Assembly: GCF_024699925.1 (NCBI RefSeq)
Contig: NZ_JAJOMX010000001.1
Location: 1 to 64,000 of the forward strand
Direction of reading: 5' to 3'
DNA: 64,000 nucleotides
Source of the DNA: Mesorhizobium sp. J428
GTDB taxonomy: Bacteria > Pseudomonadota > Alphaproteobacteria > Rhizobiales > Rhizobiaceae
A program made the translations under genes and the position numbers. Every line of letters starts with the position of its first letter. The first letter of the stretch is position 1. This document shows positions 27,668 to 37,078 of the stretch, one piece after another. Below the pieces are notes generated by a model. It worked only from the letters and a program-made list of their open reading frames with translations, did not search any database and had not been told where the DNA came from.

Positions 27668-28312
27668 TCAAAGGTCGATCGGCGCGTTTGGAATCTGGAT
27701 GTTCTTCGTGTTGCGCAGCACGATCGGAACGTCCCCGCCCTCCGCCCGAACGATCAAGAGCAGCAGCTCCCATGTTCCTCCTGCCCGATCTGCCTGCACA
27801 TAGGCGTTGCCGGCAGCCTTCGAGCCCGTGAGCGGAATAGACAGTTCTGCCCTGCCCGTTCCGCCCGCGGAGACCGAGATGTTTCCCCACACCCAGAACC
27901 CGGCCGTGATGTCGTCGCCGAGCGCCTGCCGGACCCGTTCGTCCGAGCGGATAAGCTCCATGCTCATCTGATAGGCTTCGCTGCGCTTCATCATCGGAAC
28001 GATGCTGGCGAACAGCCCGGCGATACCGCCGATCACGATGATCCAGATCGCCAGCCCGGCAATCGCCCACCTGCGCTGCGTCTTGCGGAAATGCTCTGCA
28101 TCCCGCCAATAGCGATTGCGCCAGGCCCAGCGGCTGCCGCGGAGGCCGAGCACGATCATCATGATGAAGTTGATGCCCGGGATCAGCGCCAGCAGCGCGA
28201 TCAGCGTGCTGTTGCCGATGCCCCAGATCCAGTTGAGAAAGAATGCACCCCAGTTCCAGCGATCGAGCTCGCGCGGAATCTCGGCCGGATCGTTCAAGGG
28301 TTGGCTTGCCAT
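27668..28312 (-). CDS. Coa1/Tim21-like membrane protein (cytochrome oxidase assembly family)
   Basis: 214 residues. The N-terminal part has WNWGAFFLNWIWGIGN and an internal helix LALIPGINFIMMIVLGL, followed by a basic segment and a strong TM at about residues 83-105 (WAIAGLAIWIIVIGGIAGLF). The C-terminal half is a soluble beta-rich domain (SVSAGGTGRAELSIPLTGSK...GTWELLLLIV) like the Coa1/Tim21 fold. The family is linked to respiratory chain assembly in other organisms; the role here is inferred. It is transcribed toward the terminator of the mmsB region. Confidence 0.65.
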   Translation of the reverse strand: MASQPLNDPAEIPRELDRWNWGAFFLNWIWGIGNSTLIALLALIPGINFIMMIVLGLRGSRWAWRNRYWRDAEHFRKTQRRWAIAGLAIWIIVIGGIAGLFASIVPMMKRSEAYQMSMELIRSDERVRQALGDDITAGFWVWGNISVSAGGTGRAELSIPLTGSKAAGNAYVQADRAGGTWELLLLIVRAEGGDVPIVLRNTKNIQIPNAPIDL

Positions 28313-28378
28313 TCTCGCTCCAAGCAGCGCTATCGACTGTTCCCGTAGACCGTGGTCGTTCCCGTCAGATCGACCGGT

Positions 28379-28789
28379 TCAGCCCTTGGGCAGGAATTGC
28401 GGGTCGACCGGCGGACGCAGCGCACTCGCCAGCCGGTTTGTCTCGTTGGCCTTGCCGGCCACCGCCAGCACCTCCATCAGCATCGCGTCGGTCATTCCCT
28501 TCGCCCGGGCCGAGGCCGTGTGCGAATAGGTGCAATACTCGCACCCGTTGGTCGCCGACACGGCGATGTAGATCAGTTCCTTGGTGAGAGGGTCGAGCGC
28601 GCCCGGCCCCATCACCACCTTCAGCGCCTCCCATGTGCGCTTCAGGTTCGCCGGATCGTGCGCCAGCACCTTCCAGAAATTGTTGACCCAGTCGGACTTC
28701 CGCGTCGCCATGATGTCATCGTAGACAGCGCGAACCTCGGGCGAGGCATCGGCATATTCGACCAGCGGCACGATAGGCGGGTTGCTCAT
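28379..28789 (-). CDS. Carboxymuconolactone decarboxylase/AhpD-family protein
   Basis: 136 residues. The redox pair and surrounding helix read TNGCEYCTYSHTASARAKGM, the CxxC...H signature of AhpD-like CMD proteins, which act as thiol-dependent hydroperoxide reductants or decarboxylases. The ATG at 28789 overlaps the stop of the aminotransferase gene by one base (TAATG), so its translation is coupled to that gene and a functional link is likely. Confidence 0.8.
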   Translation of the reverse strand: MSNPPIVPLVEYADASPEVRAVYDDIMATRKSDWVNNFWKVLAHDPANLKRTWEALKVVMGPGALDPLTKELIYIAVSATNGCEYCTYSHTASARAKGMTDAMLMEVLAVAGKANETNRLASALRPPVDPQFLPKG

Positions 28790-30168
28790 TATGCCCTCCC
28801 CAGGTCGCGGGCGGCGAGATCGAGAGCCTTCTCGATCCGGTCGGCGGCAATGTCGATCGTCTCGCGGGTCCAGATCAGCGGCGGCGACAGGATCATCGTG
28901 TCGTCGGTCGCCCGCATCATCAGCCCTTGCGCGATCGCATGGTCGCGCACCCTCACTGCCGCGCTGCCGGAGGGCTGGAAGCGCTCGCGCGTTTCTTTGT
29001 CGGCCACGATCTCGATCGCGCCCAGCAGCCCGAACGTGCGCACCTGGCCGACGATCGGATGCCCTGAAAGCCGCTCCATCAGCGTCTTGCGGAAATAGGG
29101 GCCGGTGTCGCTGCGAACCCGGTCGACAAGGCCTTCCCGCTCGATGATCTCGAGGTTCTTCAGCGCCACCGCGCAGGCCACGGGATGTCCCGAATAGGTG
29201 TAGCCGTGGAAGAACTCGCTGCCCTTGTCGATCAGCGTCCTCGCGACGCGGTCGCCGATGAACAGCGCCGAGAGCGGCTGGTAGCCCGAGGTCAACGCCT
29301 TCGCGGTGGTGATCGTATCCGCCTCGATGCCCATCGCCTGCGCGGCAAACCACTCACCGGTGCGGCCATAGCCTGTGATGACCTCGTCGAGCATCAAGAG
29401 CACGTCGTACTTGCGGCAGATGCGCTGGATTTCGGGCCAGTAGCTCTCCGGCGGGATCTTGACGCCTCCCGCCCCCATAATCGGCTCGCCGATGAAGGCC
29501 GCGACGTTGTCGGCGCCAGCCTCCAGGATCGCCTCCTCGACCGCACGCGCGGCGCGGATGCCGAAATCGTGTTCGCTCTCACCCGGCTCTGCCAGTTCGA
29601 ACGAATAAGGCGGCATCACGTGCACGATGTTCGGTACCGCGCCGCCGAGCTGCTCGTGCATATGGCTCATGCCGCCGAGCGAGGCGCCGGCGACGGTCGA
29701 GCCGTGATAGGCCATCTTGCGGGAGATGATGCGGTTCTTCTGCGGCTTGCCCTCCAGCGCCCAGTAGCGGCGCACAACGCGCAGGGCCGTGTCGTTGGCC
29801 TCCGAGCCGGAAGATCCGTAGAAAACCTGGTTCATGTTCGCCGGCGCGATCTCCGCCAGCTTCTTGGACAGCAGCACCGGCGTCGGCGTCGAGCATTTGA
29901 AGAAGGAGTTGTAGTAGGGTAGTTCCTTCATCTGCTCATAGGCCGCCTCGGCAAGCTCGGTGCGCCCGTAGCCGGCGTTCACGCACCACAGCCCCGCCAT
30001 GCCGTCGAGGATCTCGTTGCCCTCGGAATCGTATATATAGGGCCCGTCCGCGCGCACGACCATGCGGGACCCCGCCGCGCGCAACTCCTTGTGGTCGGTG
30101 AACGGGTGGAGATGATGCCCCGCATCGATCTCCTGCAACTGCTTCAGGGAAAAGTTCTGGTAGCTCAT
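28789..30168 (-). CDS. Class III omega-aminotransferase (putrescine/beta-alanine-pyruvate type)
   Basis: 459 residues, full length for class III PLP aminotransferases. Recognisable segments: GLWCVNAGYGRTELAEAAYE, YGSSGSEANDTALRVV, YHGSTVAGASLGG, DEVITGYGRTGEWF, and the PLP Lys in TTAKALTSGYQPLSA. The N-terminus and the SSGSEANDTALR block resemble the SpuC/taurine-pyruvate group, which uses pyruvate as amino acceptor for diamines, beta-alanine or taurine. The precise amine is unknown. It is coupled to the CMD-family gene downstream. Confidence 0.85.
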   Translation of the reverse strand: MSYQNFSLKQLQEIDAGHHLHPFTDHKELRAAGSRMVVRADGPYIYDSEGNEILDGMAGLWCVNAGYGRTELAEAAYEQMKELPYYNSFFKCSTPTPVLLSKKLAEIAPANMNQVFYGSSGSEANDTALRVVRRYWALEGKPQKNRIISRKMAYHGSTVAGASLGGMSHMHEQLGGAVPNIVHVMPPYSFELAEPGESEHDFGIRAARAVEEAILEAGADNVAAFIGEPIMGAGGVKIPPESYWPEIQRICRKYDVLLMLDEVITGYGRTGEWFAAQAMGIEADTITTAKALTSGYQPLSALFIGDRVARTLIDKGSEFFHGYTYSGHPVACAVALKNLEIIEREGLVDRVRSDTGPYFRKTLMERLSGHPIVGQVRTFGLLGAIEIVADKETRERFQPSGSAAVRVRDHAIAQGLMMRATDDTMILSPPLIWTRETIDIAADRIEKALDLAARDLGRA

Positions 30169-30361
30169 GGTCTTGCCTCTTTGCTGAATCGATCCGGCAC
30201 GGCCGGGGATGATTCACGGCAAAGGGGGCGAATAGCCGATACGGGCGCAGAGTCTGAGCAGTTCGACATGTCGCGTGCGCCGTGACGGCGTGCATGCGAC
30301 GCGCAACTGCGCTTTGTATCTGCCCTTCATGATGGAAGAATAGCGGCCGCCGCGGGGTCGC

Positions 30362-31117
30362 TCAAGGGTCGAGCATCTCGATCAGGCTTGCCGCATTCCT
30401 TGGTGCCGCGCTCTTAACGTCGTTGTCGAAGAAGCACCAGATATCGCGGCCTTCGCTGCGCCAGTGCCGCATGCGGGCAGCCCAGGCGGAAAGGGCCTTC
30501 TTCGAATAGCTGCCGTGATAACGTCCGGACGGTCCATGATTGCGCACATAGATCCAGTCGGCGGTGACGGCCGTCGGCGCCGGCGCATCGGCATGGTCGG
30601 ACAGGCAGAGCGCGGCGTTATGGTCGCGCAGCACTCCGAGGACCGGCTCTTCATACCAGCTCGGATGCCGAAACTCGAAACACCATCGCCGCGACGGGGA
30701 AAGCCGCGATATGAAGCTCGCCAGCCGCTCCCGGTCCGCCTTCATGCGCGGCGGCAACTGGAAGAGCACGGGCCCGAGCTTGTCACCAAGAAGGTCCAGC
30801 CGGGCATCGAGCAGGCCGAACGAATTTTCATCGACCAGGAGCCTGCGCCAATGGGTGATGAAGCGGGAGGCTTTCCATGCTAAACGGAAATCCACAGGCG
30901 TGTCGTCCCGCCATGCCTTCACCGCTTTTTCCGTCGGCGTCCGGTAGAATGGCGCATTGAGCTCCACGGCGTCGAACTGCGTGGCGTAGTGCGTAAGGGC
31001 ATCCTTCTTCTTCAGGTCCGGCGGATAGAAAGGCCCCCACCAATCGGCATAGTGCCACCCGGACGTGCCGATGCGCGTCTCGGCATTTCGTCTGTTTCGG
31101 GTCGGTCGTTTCGCCAA
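30362..31117 (-). CDS. DUF72 (YecE-like) protein
   Basis: The conserved core starts RIGTSGWHYADWWGPFYPPDL and continues VELNAPFYRTPTE, FRLAWKASRFITH, LFQLPPRM, RRWCFEFRHPSW and IWCFFDNDVKSAA, all typical of the TIM-barrel DUF72 family. No ATG stands near the conserved start; a TTG at 31117 with cgagg eight bases upstream is the best candidate, giving 251 residues. The biochemical role of DUF72 is not settled. It is followed by a 193-bp spacer before the aminotransferase on the same strand. Confidence 0.8.
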   Translation of the reverse strand: MAKRPTRNRRNAETRIGTSGWHYADWWGPFYPPDLKKKDALTHYATQFDAVELNAPFYRTPTEKAVKAWRDDTPVDFRLAWKASRFITHWRRLLVDENSFGLLDARLDLLGDKLGPVLFQLPPRMKADRERLASFISRLSPSRRWCFEFRHPSWYEEPVLGVLRDHNAALCLSDHADAPAPTAVTADWIYVRNHGPSGRYHGSYSKKALSAWAARMRHWRSEGRDIWCFFDNDVKSAAPRNAASLIEMLDP

Positions 31118-31158
31118 TCCGCATCCTCGCGAGCAGAACCCGCGAGACGGCGGAAGGT

Positions 31159-32346
31159 TCAGGCCCGCTCGGCGCGCGTCGCAGCCCGGTAGAGCGCGAA
31201 CGCGATCAGGACGGCACTCAGCCCCGCGCTGACGGCGGGCAGGCCGATCGGACCGAAAACCTGCATCGCCGCGCCCGAGCCCGGCGGGCCGATAATGCCG
31301 CCCACGCCCCACATCAGGGCGAAGGCCGAATTACCCGCCACCAAAGCCTGGCCGCGGAAGCGGTTGCCGAGCTCGACAAGCGACATCGTGTAAACGCCAT
31401 AGCCGACGCCGCCCATCACCAGCAGGACGGGCCAGACGAACGGCCCGGAGATCAGGAACGGCAGCGAGAGCACGCAGACGGCATTGAGCGCGGCGCAGCA
31501 GATCATCATCGCCCTCGCGCCGAATCGCTCCGCCAGCAAACCGAGCGGCACCTGCAGCAAGATGTTGCCCAGCGAAAGCAGCGTGATCAGCGCGGCAAGC
31601 CGCGCCTCGACCAGCCCGTAGCCGGCGCCGAACACAGGCATCAGCGAATAGGCGCTCTGCTGCGTGGCGGCGGAAACCGTGACGGCGAGCAGCAGCGCCG
31701 GCGCGAGCAGCCAGAAGCCGAACACGCCGGTGGCCGGCTTTCCGTCCGGGTCCGGCTCGAAGCCGCGCAGTCCCTTCGTGGTCAGGAACAGCAGCAGGGC
31801 GCAGCCGGAGAAGCCGAGGATCGCCACCAGGAGCGGCGGCCACCCCTCCGTGCCGACCGCAGTCAGCGTCAGCGGACCCGCCGCATAGCCGACGCCGGTC
31901 ACGGCGTTGAACACGCCCATGATGCGCCCGCGCTTCTCGTCGGGCGCCAGCGCCATCATCCAGACCTCGCCGAGGATGTAGAGCGGATTGATCGCCAGCC
32001 CGATCAGGAAGCGCAGCGGATACCACGCGATCCAGTTTTGCATCAGTCCAACCAGGAAGAAGAGCAGCGCTCCGGCGAGCGCCGCCGTGACGGCGAGCCG
32101 CCGCCCGCCCAGTATCCGCACCAGCTGCGGCACGAACAGCGCCGAGACGATCAGGCCGAGCGGCGTCATTGCGGCGGACAGGCCGATCTCCGCGGGCGTC
32201 ATGCCCTGCCGCTGCATGAGGAAGGTGAAGAGCGGATAGGACAGGCCCTGCGCCAGCGCAAACGCGGTCACTGCCGCCGTCAGGCCGGAAAGCACCCCGA
32301 GCGGCATACGGCTGTCACGGGAATCGGATTGGGCTCGCTCTTGCAT
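31159..32346 (-). CDS. MFS transporter
   Basis: 395 residues with about twelve hydrophobic segments. The loop-2/3 MFS motif is degenerate (VPQLVRILGGRRLAVTAAL), while the second half has LGLLAERFGARAMM. The overall pattern is of the YcaD/sugar-efflux-like MFS_1 group. Substrate unknown. It lies 42 bp upstream of the DUF72 gene on the same strand and may be transcribed with it. Confidence 0.82.
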   Translation of the reverse strand: MQERAQSDSRDSRMPLGVLSGLTAAVTAFALAQGLSYPLFTFLMQRQGMTPAEIGLSAAMTPLGLIVSALFVPQLVRILGGRRLAVTAALAGALLFFLVGLMQNWIAWYPLRFLIGLAINPLYILGEVWMMALAPDEKRGRIMGVFNAVTGVGYAAGPLTLTAVGTEGWPPLLVAILGFSGCALLLFLTTKGLRGFEPDPDGKPATGVFGFWLLAPALLLAVTVSAATQQSAYSLMPVFGAGYGLVEARLAALITLLSLGNILLQVPLGLLAERFGARAMMICCAALNAVCVLSLPFLISGPFVWPVLLVMGGVGYGVYTMSLVELGNRFRGQALVAGNSAFALMWGVGGIIGPPGSGAAMQVFGPIGLPAVSAGLSAVLIAFALYRAATRAERA

Positions 32347-32869
32347 CGCCTCCCCTAGCACCCTGCACCGCGATCCGGAATCGCAGGCAATGGGCACACT
32401 TGTCGAAACCTGATGTTTCAAAGCCCGCCCTACGGCGGCACAGGCACGAAACATTGCCGGGGGATCGTGAACGCGGGTCAGGACGGGCCCCAAACCATCG
32501 AGAGGCAGCCATGCAATCGCGCTATCAGGTTCGCATACGCCATGCCGAACATCTTCACGCATTCGCCCTGCGCCTGAACGCGACGTGCGGCGCGTCTCCG
32601 GTCCGGTTCGCAGACCGGCATGAAGTCGATCCGAGGCCCGCAGTGGCCAACGCCCGTCTGGCCGTCGCGCGGGACCGCCAGGCGATGCCGGCGGCGGGCA
32701 CGGGCGAGTGGCTCTGACAGGCTAAAAGCCTGACGGGGCGATATCGGGGGCCGCACGCGCATGATTGGCGCATGTCGTATCCTTCATGCTTGTGGTCGCC
32801 GCTCCGGCTGTCCTGATCGTCCGCGCCGTCCAATATGACCCCGAAATCGTCAGCCTGTCGGGGAATCGC
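32347..32869. other. 523-bp intergenic region ahead of the second MttB-like gene
   Basis: No frame in this stretch has credible family content; short Arg-rich frames on both strands look like high-GC noise. It separates the divergent MFS gene from the MttB-DMGDH-DddP operon, so it should hold the promoter and regulatory sites of that operon. I saw no long perfect dyad and no recognisable cobalamin riboswitch. Confidence 0.4.
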
Positions 32870-34438
32870 ATGTCCGAAGCTTCAGCCGATGCCGCTCCGG
32901 CAGTCCGCGCCCGCAGCGGGGGCCGCGCCGGCAAGCGCGCCGGGTCCTCGTCCGCTTTCGAGCAGCCGCCGTTCCGCCGCCTGAAGCGTCCTTTCCCGCC
33001 TACGCCGATTGTCTCCGAGGACCAGCTCGAGGCGATCCATCTCGCTTCGCTGCGGGTGCTGTCCGAGATCGGTCTCGACGTGCTGCACGACGACGCGCGC
33101 AGGATCATGAAAGAAGCCGGCGCCGATGTGCGCGAGGGCTCGGAACGCGTCCGCTTCGATCCTGCCATGATCCTGGAAACGATCGCGACTGCGCCTCCCG
33201 AATTCCGCGTGCACGCGCGCAATGCCGACCATTCGATCGATTTCGGTGGCGATAACCTCGTCTTCGCCCAGGTTGCTTCCGCGCCGAACTGCTCCGATCT
33301 CGATCGTGGCCGTCGCCCCGGCAACCAGCAGGATTTCCGCAATCTGGTGAAGCTGGCGCAGATGCATAATGTCATCTCGGCAACGGGCGGCTATCCGGTC
33401 GAGCCGATCGATATCCATCCGTCGATCCGCCACCTCGAATGCATTCGCGATCTGGCGACGCTGACCGATAAGGTGTTCCACATCTATTCGCTCGGCCGCG
33501 AGCGCAATCTCGACGGCATCGAAATCGCCCGCATCGCCAACGGGCTGACGGCGGACCAGCTTCTCGACAACCCGGTCTGCTACACGATCATCAACACCAA
33601 CTCGCCGTTGAAGCTCGACATCCCGATGATGGAGGGCATCATCCAGATGTCATCACATGGGCAGTTGGTGATCGTCACGCCCTTCACGCTCGCTGGCGCC
33701 ATGGCCCCGGTGACGGTGGCGGGCGCGGTGGTGCAGCAGAACGCCGAGGCGCTCGCCGGTATCGCCTTCACGCAGATGGTGCGTAAGGGCGCGCCGGTCG
33801 GCTACGGCGGATTTACCTCGAACGTCGACATGAAATCGGGCGCACCGGCCTTCGGCACGCCGGAATACATGAAGGCACAGCTTCTCGGCGGCCAGTTGGC
33901 GCGCCGATACAACATCCCCTATCGCACCTCGAACACCTGCGCCGCCAATGCAGTCGATGCGCAGGCGGCCTATGAAAGCGTCTTCTCCCTCTGGGGTGCC
34001 GTGCAGGGCGGCGGCAACTTTGTCCTTCATTCAGCCGGCTGGCTCGAAGGCGGGCTGCGTGCTTCCTACGAGAAGACAATCCTCGACATCGACTTGCTCC
34101 AGATGGTGACCGAGTTTCTGTCGCCGCTTGACCTCTCCGAGGATGCGCTTGCCATCGAAGCGATCCGCGACGTTGGTCCGGGCGGCCACTTCTTCGGCAC
34201 CCAGCACACGCAGAACCGCTACAAGACCGCCTTCTATTCGCCGATCCTGTCCGACTGGCGCAACTTCGAGACCTGGGCTGAGGCCGGCTCGCCAACCGCA
34301 GTGGAAAAGGCCAACCGGGTCTGGAAGGAACGGCTGGCCTCTTACGAAGCTCCGGCCCTGGACCCTGCCCGCCGCGAGGAACTCGACGCCTTCGTCGACA
34401 GACGCATCGCCGAAGGCGGCGCGCCGACGGATTTCTGA
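32870..34438 (+). CDS. MttB/MtgB-superfamily corrinoid methyltransferase (copy 2)
   Basis: 522 residues of the trimethylamine-methyltransferase-like family (COG5598). An Arg/Ala/Gly-rich leader (residues 1-40) precedes the TIM-barrel: LASLRVLSEIGLDVLHDDA, VTPFTLAGAMAPVTVAGAVV, GAPVGYGGFTSNVDMKSGAP, FGTPEYMKAQLLGGQLARR, FVLHSAGWLEGGL. There is no in-frame amber codon, so it is a non-pyrrolysine member, a class that includes glycine betaine methyltransferase MtgB. Expected reaction: methyl transfer from a quaternary amine to a Co(I) corrinoid protein. It is followed 30 bp later by a dimethylglycine-dehydrogenase-like gene, which favours glycine betaine as substrate; that is inference. Confidence 0.85.
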   Translation: MSEASADAAPAVRARSGGRAGKRAGSSSAFEQPPFRRLKRPFPPTPIVSEDQLEAIHLASLRVLSEIGLDVLHDDARRIMKEAGADVREGSERVRFDPAMILETIATAPPEFRVHARNADHSIDFGGDNLVFAQVASAPNCSDLDRGRRPGNQQDFRNLVKLAQMHNVISATGGYPVEPIDIHPSIRHLECIRDLATLTDKVFHIYSLGRERNLDGIEIARIANGLTADQLLDNPVCYTIINTNSPLKLDIPMMEGIIQMSSHGQLVIVTPFTLAGAMAPVTVAGAVVQQNAEALAGIAFTQMVRKGAPVGYGGFTSNVDMKSGAPAFGTPEYMKAQLLGGQLARRYNIPYRTSNTCAANAVDAQAAYESVFSLWGAVQGGGNFVLHSAGWLEGGLRASYEKTILDIDLLQMVTEFLSPLDLSEDALAIEAIRDVGPGGHFFGTQHTQNRYKTAFYSPILSDWRNFETWAEAGSPTAVEKANRVWKERLASYEAPALDPARREELDAFVDRRIAEGGAPTDF

Positions 34439-34468
34439 TTCACCATTTCATCCAACGGATCCATCTCC

Positions 34469-37036
34469 ATGAAATCCCACTATAAAGCGGTTGTCATCGG
34501 CGGCGGCGTCGTCGGCTGTTCGGTGCTCTACCACCTCGCCCGCGCGGGCTGGACCGACATCGTCCTCATCGAGCGCTCCGAGTTGACGTCCGGCTCGTCC
34601 TGGCATGCCGCCGGCGGCTTCCACACGCTCAACGGCGATCCCAACGTCGCCAAGCTGCAGGCCTATACGGTGCAGCTCTACAAGGAGCTGGAGGAGATAT
34701 CCGGCCAATCCTGCTCACTGCACCTGACCGGCGGTGTCATGCTGGCCGACAGTCCTGAGCGGATGGATTTCCTGCGGCTGGCGCATGCCAAGGGCCGCTA
34801 CCTCGGCATGGATACGGAACTCATCACGCCTTCGGAGGCGAAGGCGATGTTCCCGTTCATGGACGAAAGCCATTTCGTCGGCGCCATGTGGGATCCAGTC
34901 GAAGGCCATCTCGACCCGTCGGGCACGACGATCGCCTACTCCAAGGCGGCCAAGAAACTCGGCGCTGAGATCGTGCTGCGCAACCCGGTCAAGGAACTGA
35001 CCCAGCAGCCCGACGGCACCTGGAACGTCATCACCGAACAGGGTGTCGTACACGCCGAGCACGTCGTCAACTGCGGCGGCCTGTGGGCACGCGAGATCGG
35101 CCGCATGGTCGGCCTGGAACTGCCGGTGCTTGCCATGGAGCACATGTATCTGCTCACCGAGCCGATGCCGGAGGTCGAGGCCTTCAACAAAGAGACCGGG
35201 CGCGAGATGGTCGGCGTGCTCGACTTCAAGGGCGAGATCTACACCCGCCAGGAGCGCAATGGCATCCTACTTGGCACCTACGAGAAGGCTTGCAAGCCCT
35301 GGTCTCCGGTCAACACGCCGTGGGACTTCGGTCACGAACTGCTCGCGCCCGACCTCGACCGCATCGCGCCGTCGCTGGAGATCGGCTTCAGGCACTTCCC
35401 CGGCATCGCGAACGCCGGCATCAAGCAGGTGATCAACGGCCCCTTCACGTTCGCGCCGGACGGCAATCCGCTGGTCGGCCCGGTCCAGGGCCTGACCAAT
35501 TTCTGGGTCGCGTGCGGCGTCATGGCCGGCTTCAGCCAGGGCGGCGGCGTCGGGCTGGCGCTCTCCAACTGGATGGTAAACGGCGATCCGGGTTTCGACG
35601 TGTGGGGCATGGACGTAGCCCGCTGGGGCGAATGGGCCAGCCTGCGCTACACCAACGCCAAAGTGCGCGAGAACTATTCGCGCCGCTTCTCGATCCGCTT
35701 CCCGAATGAGGAACTGCCGGCCGCGCGGCCCGCGCAGACGACGCCGCTCTACGACACGATGGTCGCGCAGAACGCCGTCATGGGCGATTCCTGGGGTCTG
35801 GAGACACCGCTCTGGTTCGCACCGAAGGGCTCGGAGCCCAAGGACGTCGTCTCCTTCCACCGTTCCAACGATTTCGAGCATATTGGCAATGAGGTGAGGA
35901 AGACACGCGAAAGCGTCGGCGTCACCGAGATTGCCAACTTCGCCAAATACGAAGTCAGCGGGGTGGGTTCGGAGGATTTCCTGAATCGCCTCATGACCAA
36001 CCGCATGCCGAAGACCGGCCGCATCGTGCTCACCCCGATGCTGAACGAGTTCGGCAAGCTGATCGGCGACTTCACCATCGCCAAGACCGGCGAGGACAGG
36101 TTCATGATCTGGGGCTCGTCGGCCGCGCAGAAATATCACATGCGTTGGTTCGAGAAGCATCAGCCGAAAGACGTGCGCATCCACCGCTTCGACCAGACGC
36201 TGGTCGGCCTCTCCATCGCCGGGCCGAACAGCCAGAAGCTGCTGCAGAAGCTGGTCGACGTCGACGTATCGTCCAAGGCTTTCCGCTTCATGGACTTCCG
36301 CGAGATGGCCGTCGGCGGTGCGCCCTGCATGGTCAACCGCATCACCTATACCGGTGACCTCGGCTACGAGATATGGATGGCGCCCGCCTACCAGCGGCTG
36401 GTCTATGCCGAGATCAAGAAGGCCGGCGCAGAGTTCGGCATCGTCGATTTCGGCATGCGCGCGCTGCTGTCGATGCGCCTCGAGAAGAATTTCCCGACCT
36501 GGTTCCGCGAACTGCGCCCCATCTACGGCCCCTTCGAGGGCGGCATGGAGCGCTTCATCAAGATGGAGAAGAATGACTTCGTCGGCCGCGAAGCCGCAGC
36601 GAAGGAACTTGCCGACGGCCCGAAGCTGCGCCGCGTCTCGCTGGTCGTCGATGCGGTCGATGCCGACGTGATGGGCGACGAGCCGATCTGGGCGAAGGTC
36701 AACGGCAAGGATTACGGCACGGTCGGCAAGACGCACGACTTCGGCGCGCCGCGCTTCGGCGCGGATGGCAAAGAAGTCCGCACCTCCGAGGCCTCGCACG
36801 GCGCATCCTCGATCCGCGGCCTGCACGACGGCGACTGGTCCGTCGTCGGCTGGGTGACCTCGGGCGGCTATGCGCACTACGTGCAGAAGTCGATGGCGCA
36901 GGGCTACGTGCCCGCTGAACTCGCCGACGACGAGAGCGACGGCCTGTTCGAGATCGAGATCCTCGGCCACCGCCGTAAGGCGCGCATCACCATCGAGCCG
37001 CCCTTCGATCCGAGCGGCGAGAAGATGAGGGGTTGA
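34469..37036 (+). CDS. Dimethylglycine/sarcosine dehydrogenase-like flavoprotein with GcvT domain
   Basis: 855 residues, the length of bacterial and mitochondrial DMGDH. Residues 1-375 are the FAD domain (AVVIGGGVVGCSVLYHLA; SSWHAAGGFHTLNG includes the His that carries covalent FAD in DMGDH). Residues about 430-855 are the folate-binding GcvT and GcvT_C domains (VNRITYTGDLGYEIWMA, VGWVTSGGYAHYVQKSMAQG). It would oxidatively demethylate an N-methyl amino acid and pass the one-carbon unit to THF. Between the methyltransferase and DddP-like genes, it likely handles the demethylated product. Confidence 0.87.
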   Translation: MKSHYKAVVIGGGVVGCSVLYHLARAGWTDIVLIERSELTSGSSWHAAGGFHTLNGDPNVAKLQAYTVQLYKELEEISGQSCSLHLTGGVMLADSPERMDFLRLAHAKGRYLGMDTELITPSEAKAMFPFMDESHFVGAMWDPVEGHLDPSGTTIAYSKAAKKLGAEIVLRNPVKELTQQPDGTWNVITEQGVVHAEHVVNCGGLWAREIGRMVGLELPVLAMEHMYLLTEPMPEVEAFNKETGREMVGVLDFKGEIYTRQERNGILLGTYEKACKPWSPVNTPWDFGHELLAPDLDRIAPSLEIGFRHFPGIANAGIKQVINGPFTFAPDGNPLVGPVQGLTNFWVACGVMAGFSQGGGVGLALSNWMVNGDPGFDVWGMDVARWGEWASLRYTNAKVRENYSRRFSIRFPNEELPAARPAQTTPLYDTMVAQNAVMGDSWGLETPLWFAPKGSEPKDVVSFHRSNDFEHIGNEVRKTRESVGVTEIANFAKYEVSGVGSEDFLNRLMTNRMPKTGRIVLTPMLNEFGKLIGDFTIAKTGEDRFMIWGSSAAQKYHMRWFEKHQPKDVRIHRFDQTLVGLSIAGPNSQKLLQKLVDVDVSSKAFRFMDFREMAVGGAPCMVNRITYTGDLGYEIWMAPAYQRLVYAEIKKAGAEFGIVDFGMRALLSMRLEKNFPTWFRELRPIYGPFEGGMERFIKMEKNDFVGREAAAKELADGPKLRRVSLVVDAVDADVMGDEPIWAKVNGKDYGTVGKTHDFGAPRFGADGKEVRTSEASHGASSIRGLHDGDWSVVGWVTSGGYAHYVQKSMAQGYVPAELADDESDGLFEIEILGHRRKARITIEPPFDPSGEKMRG

Positions 37037-37078
37037 GCGGAGCACGCCGTTGATCAGCCATCCCCTCGGGCTCGGTCG

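Noticed and set aside
32400..32717. 105-codon frame in the large spacer
   Set aside because: Arg/Ala-biased content, no ribosome site and an equally long frame on the other strand suggest high-GC noise.
32347..32869. Cobalamin riboswitch ahead of the MttB-like operon (also checked before cobQ and the corrinoid gene)
   Set aside because: No B12-box-like core with surrounding stems could be seen by eye in these spacers.
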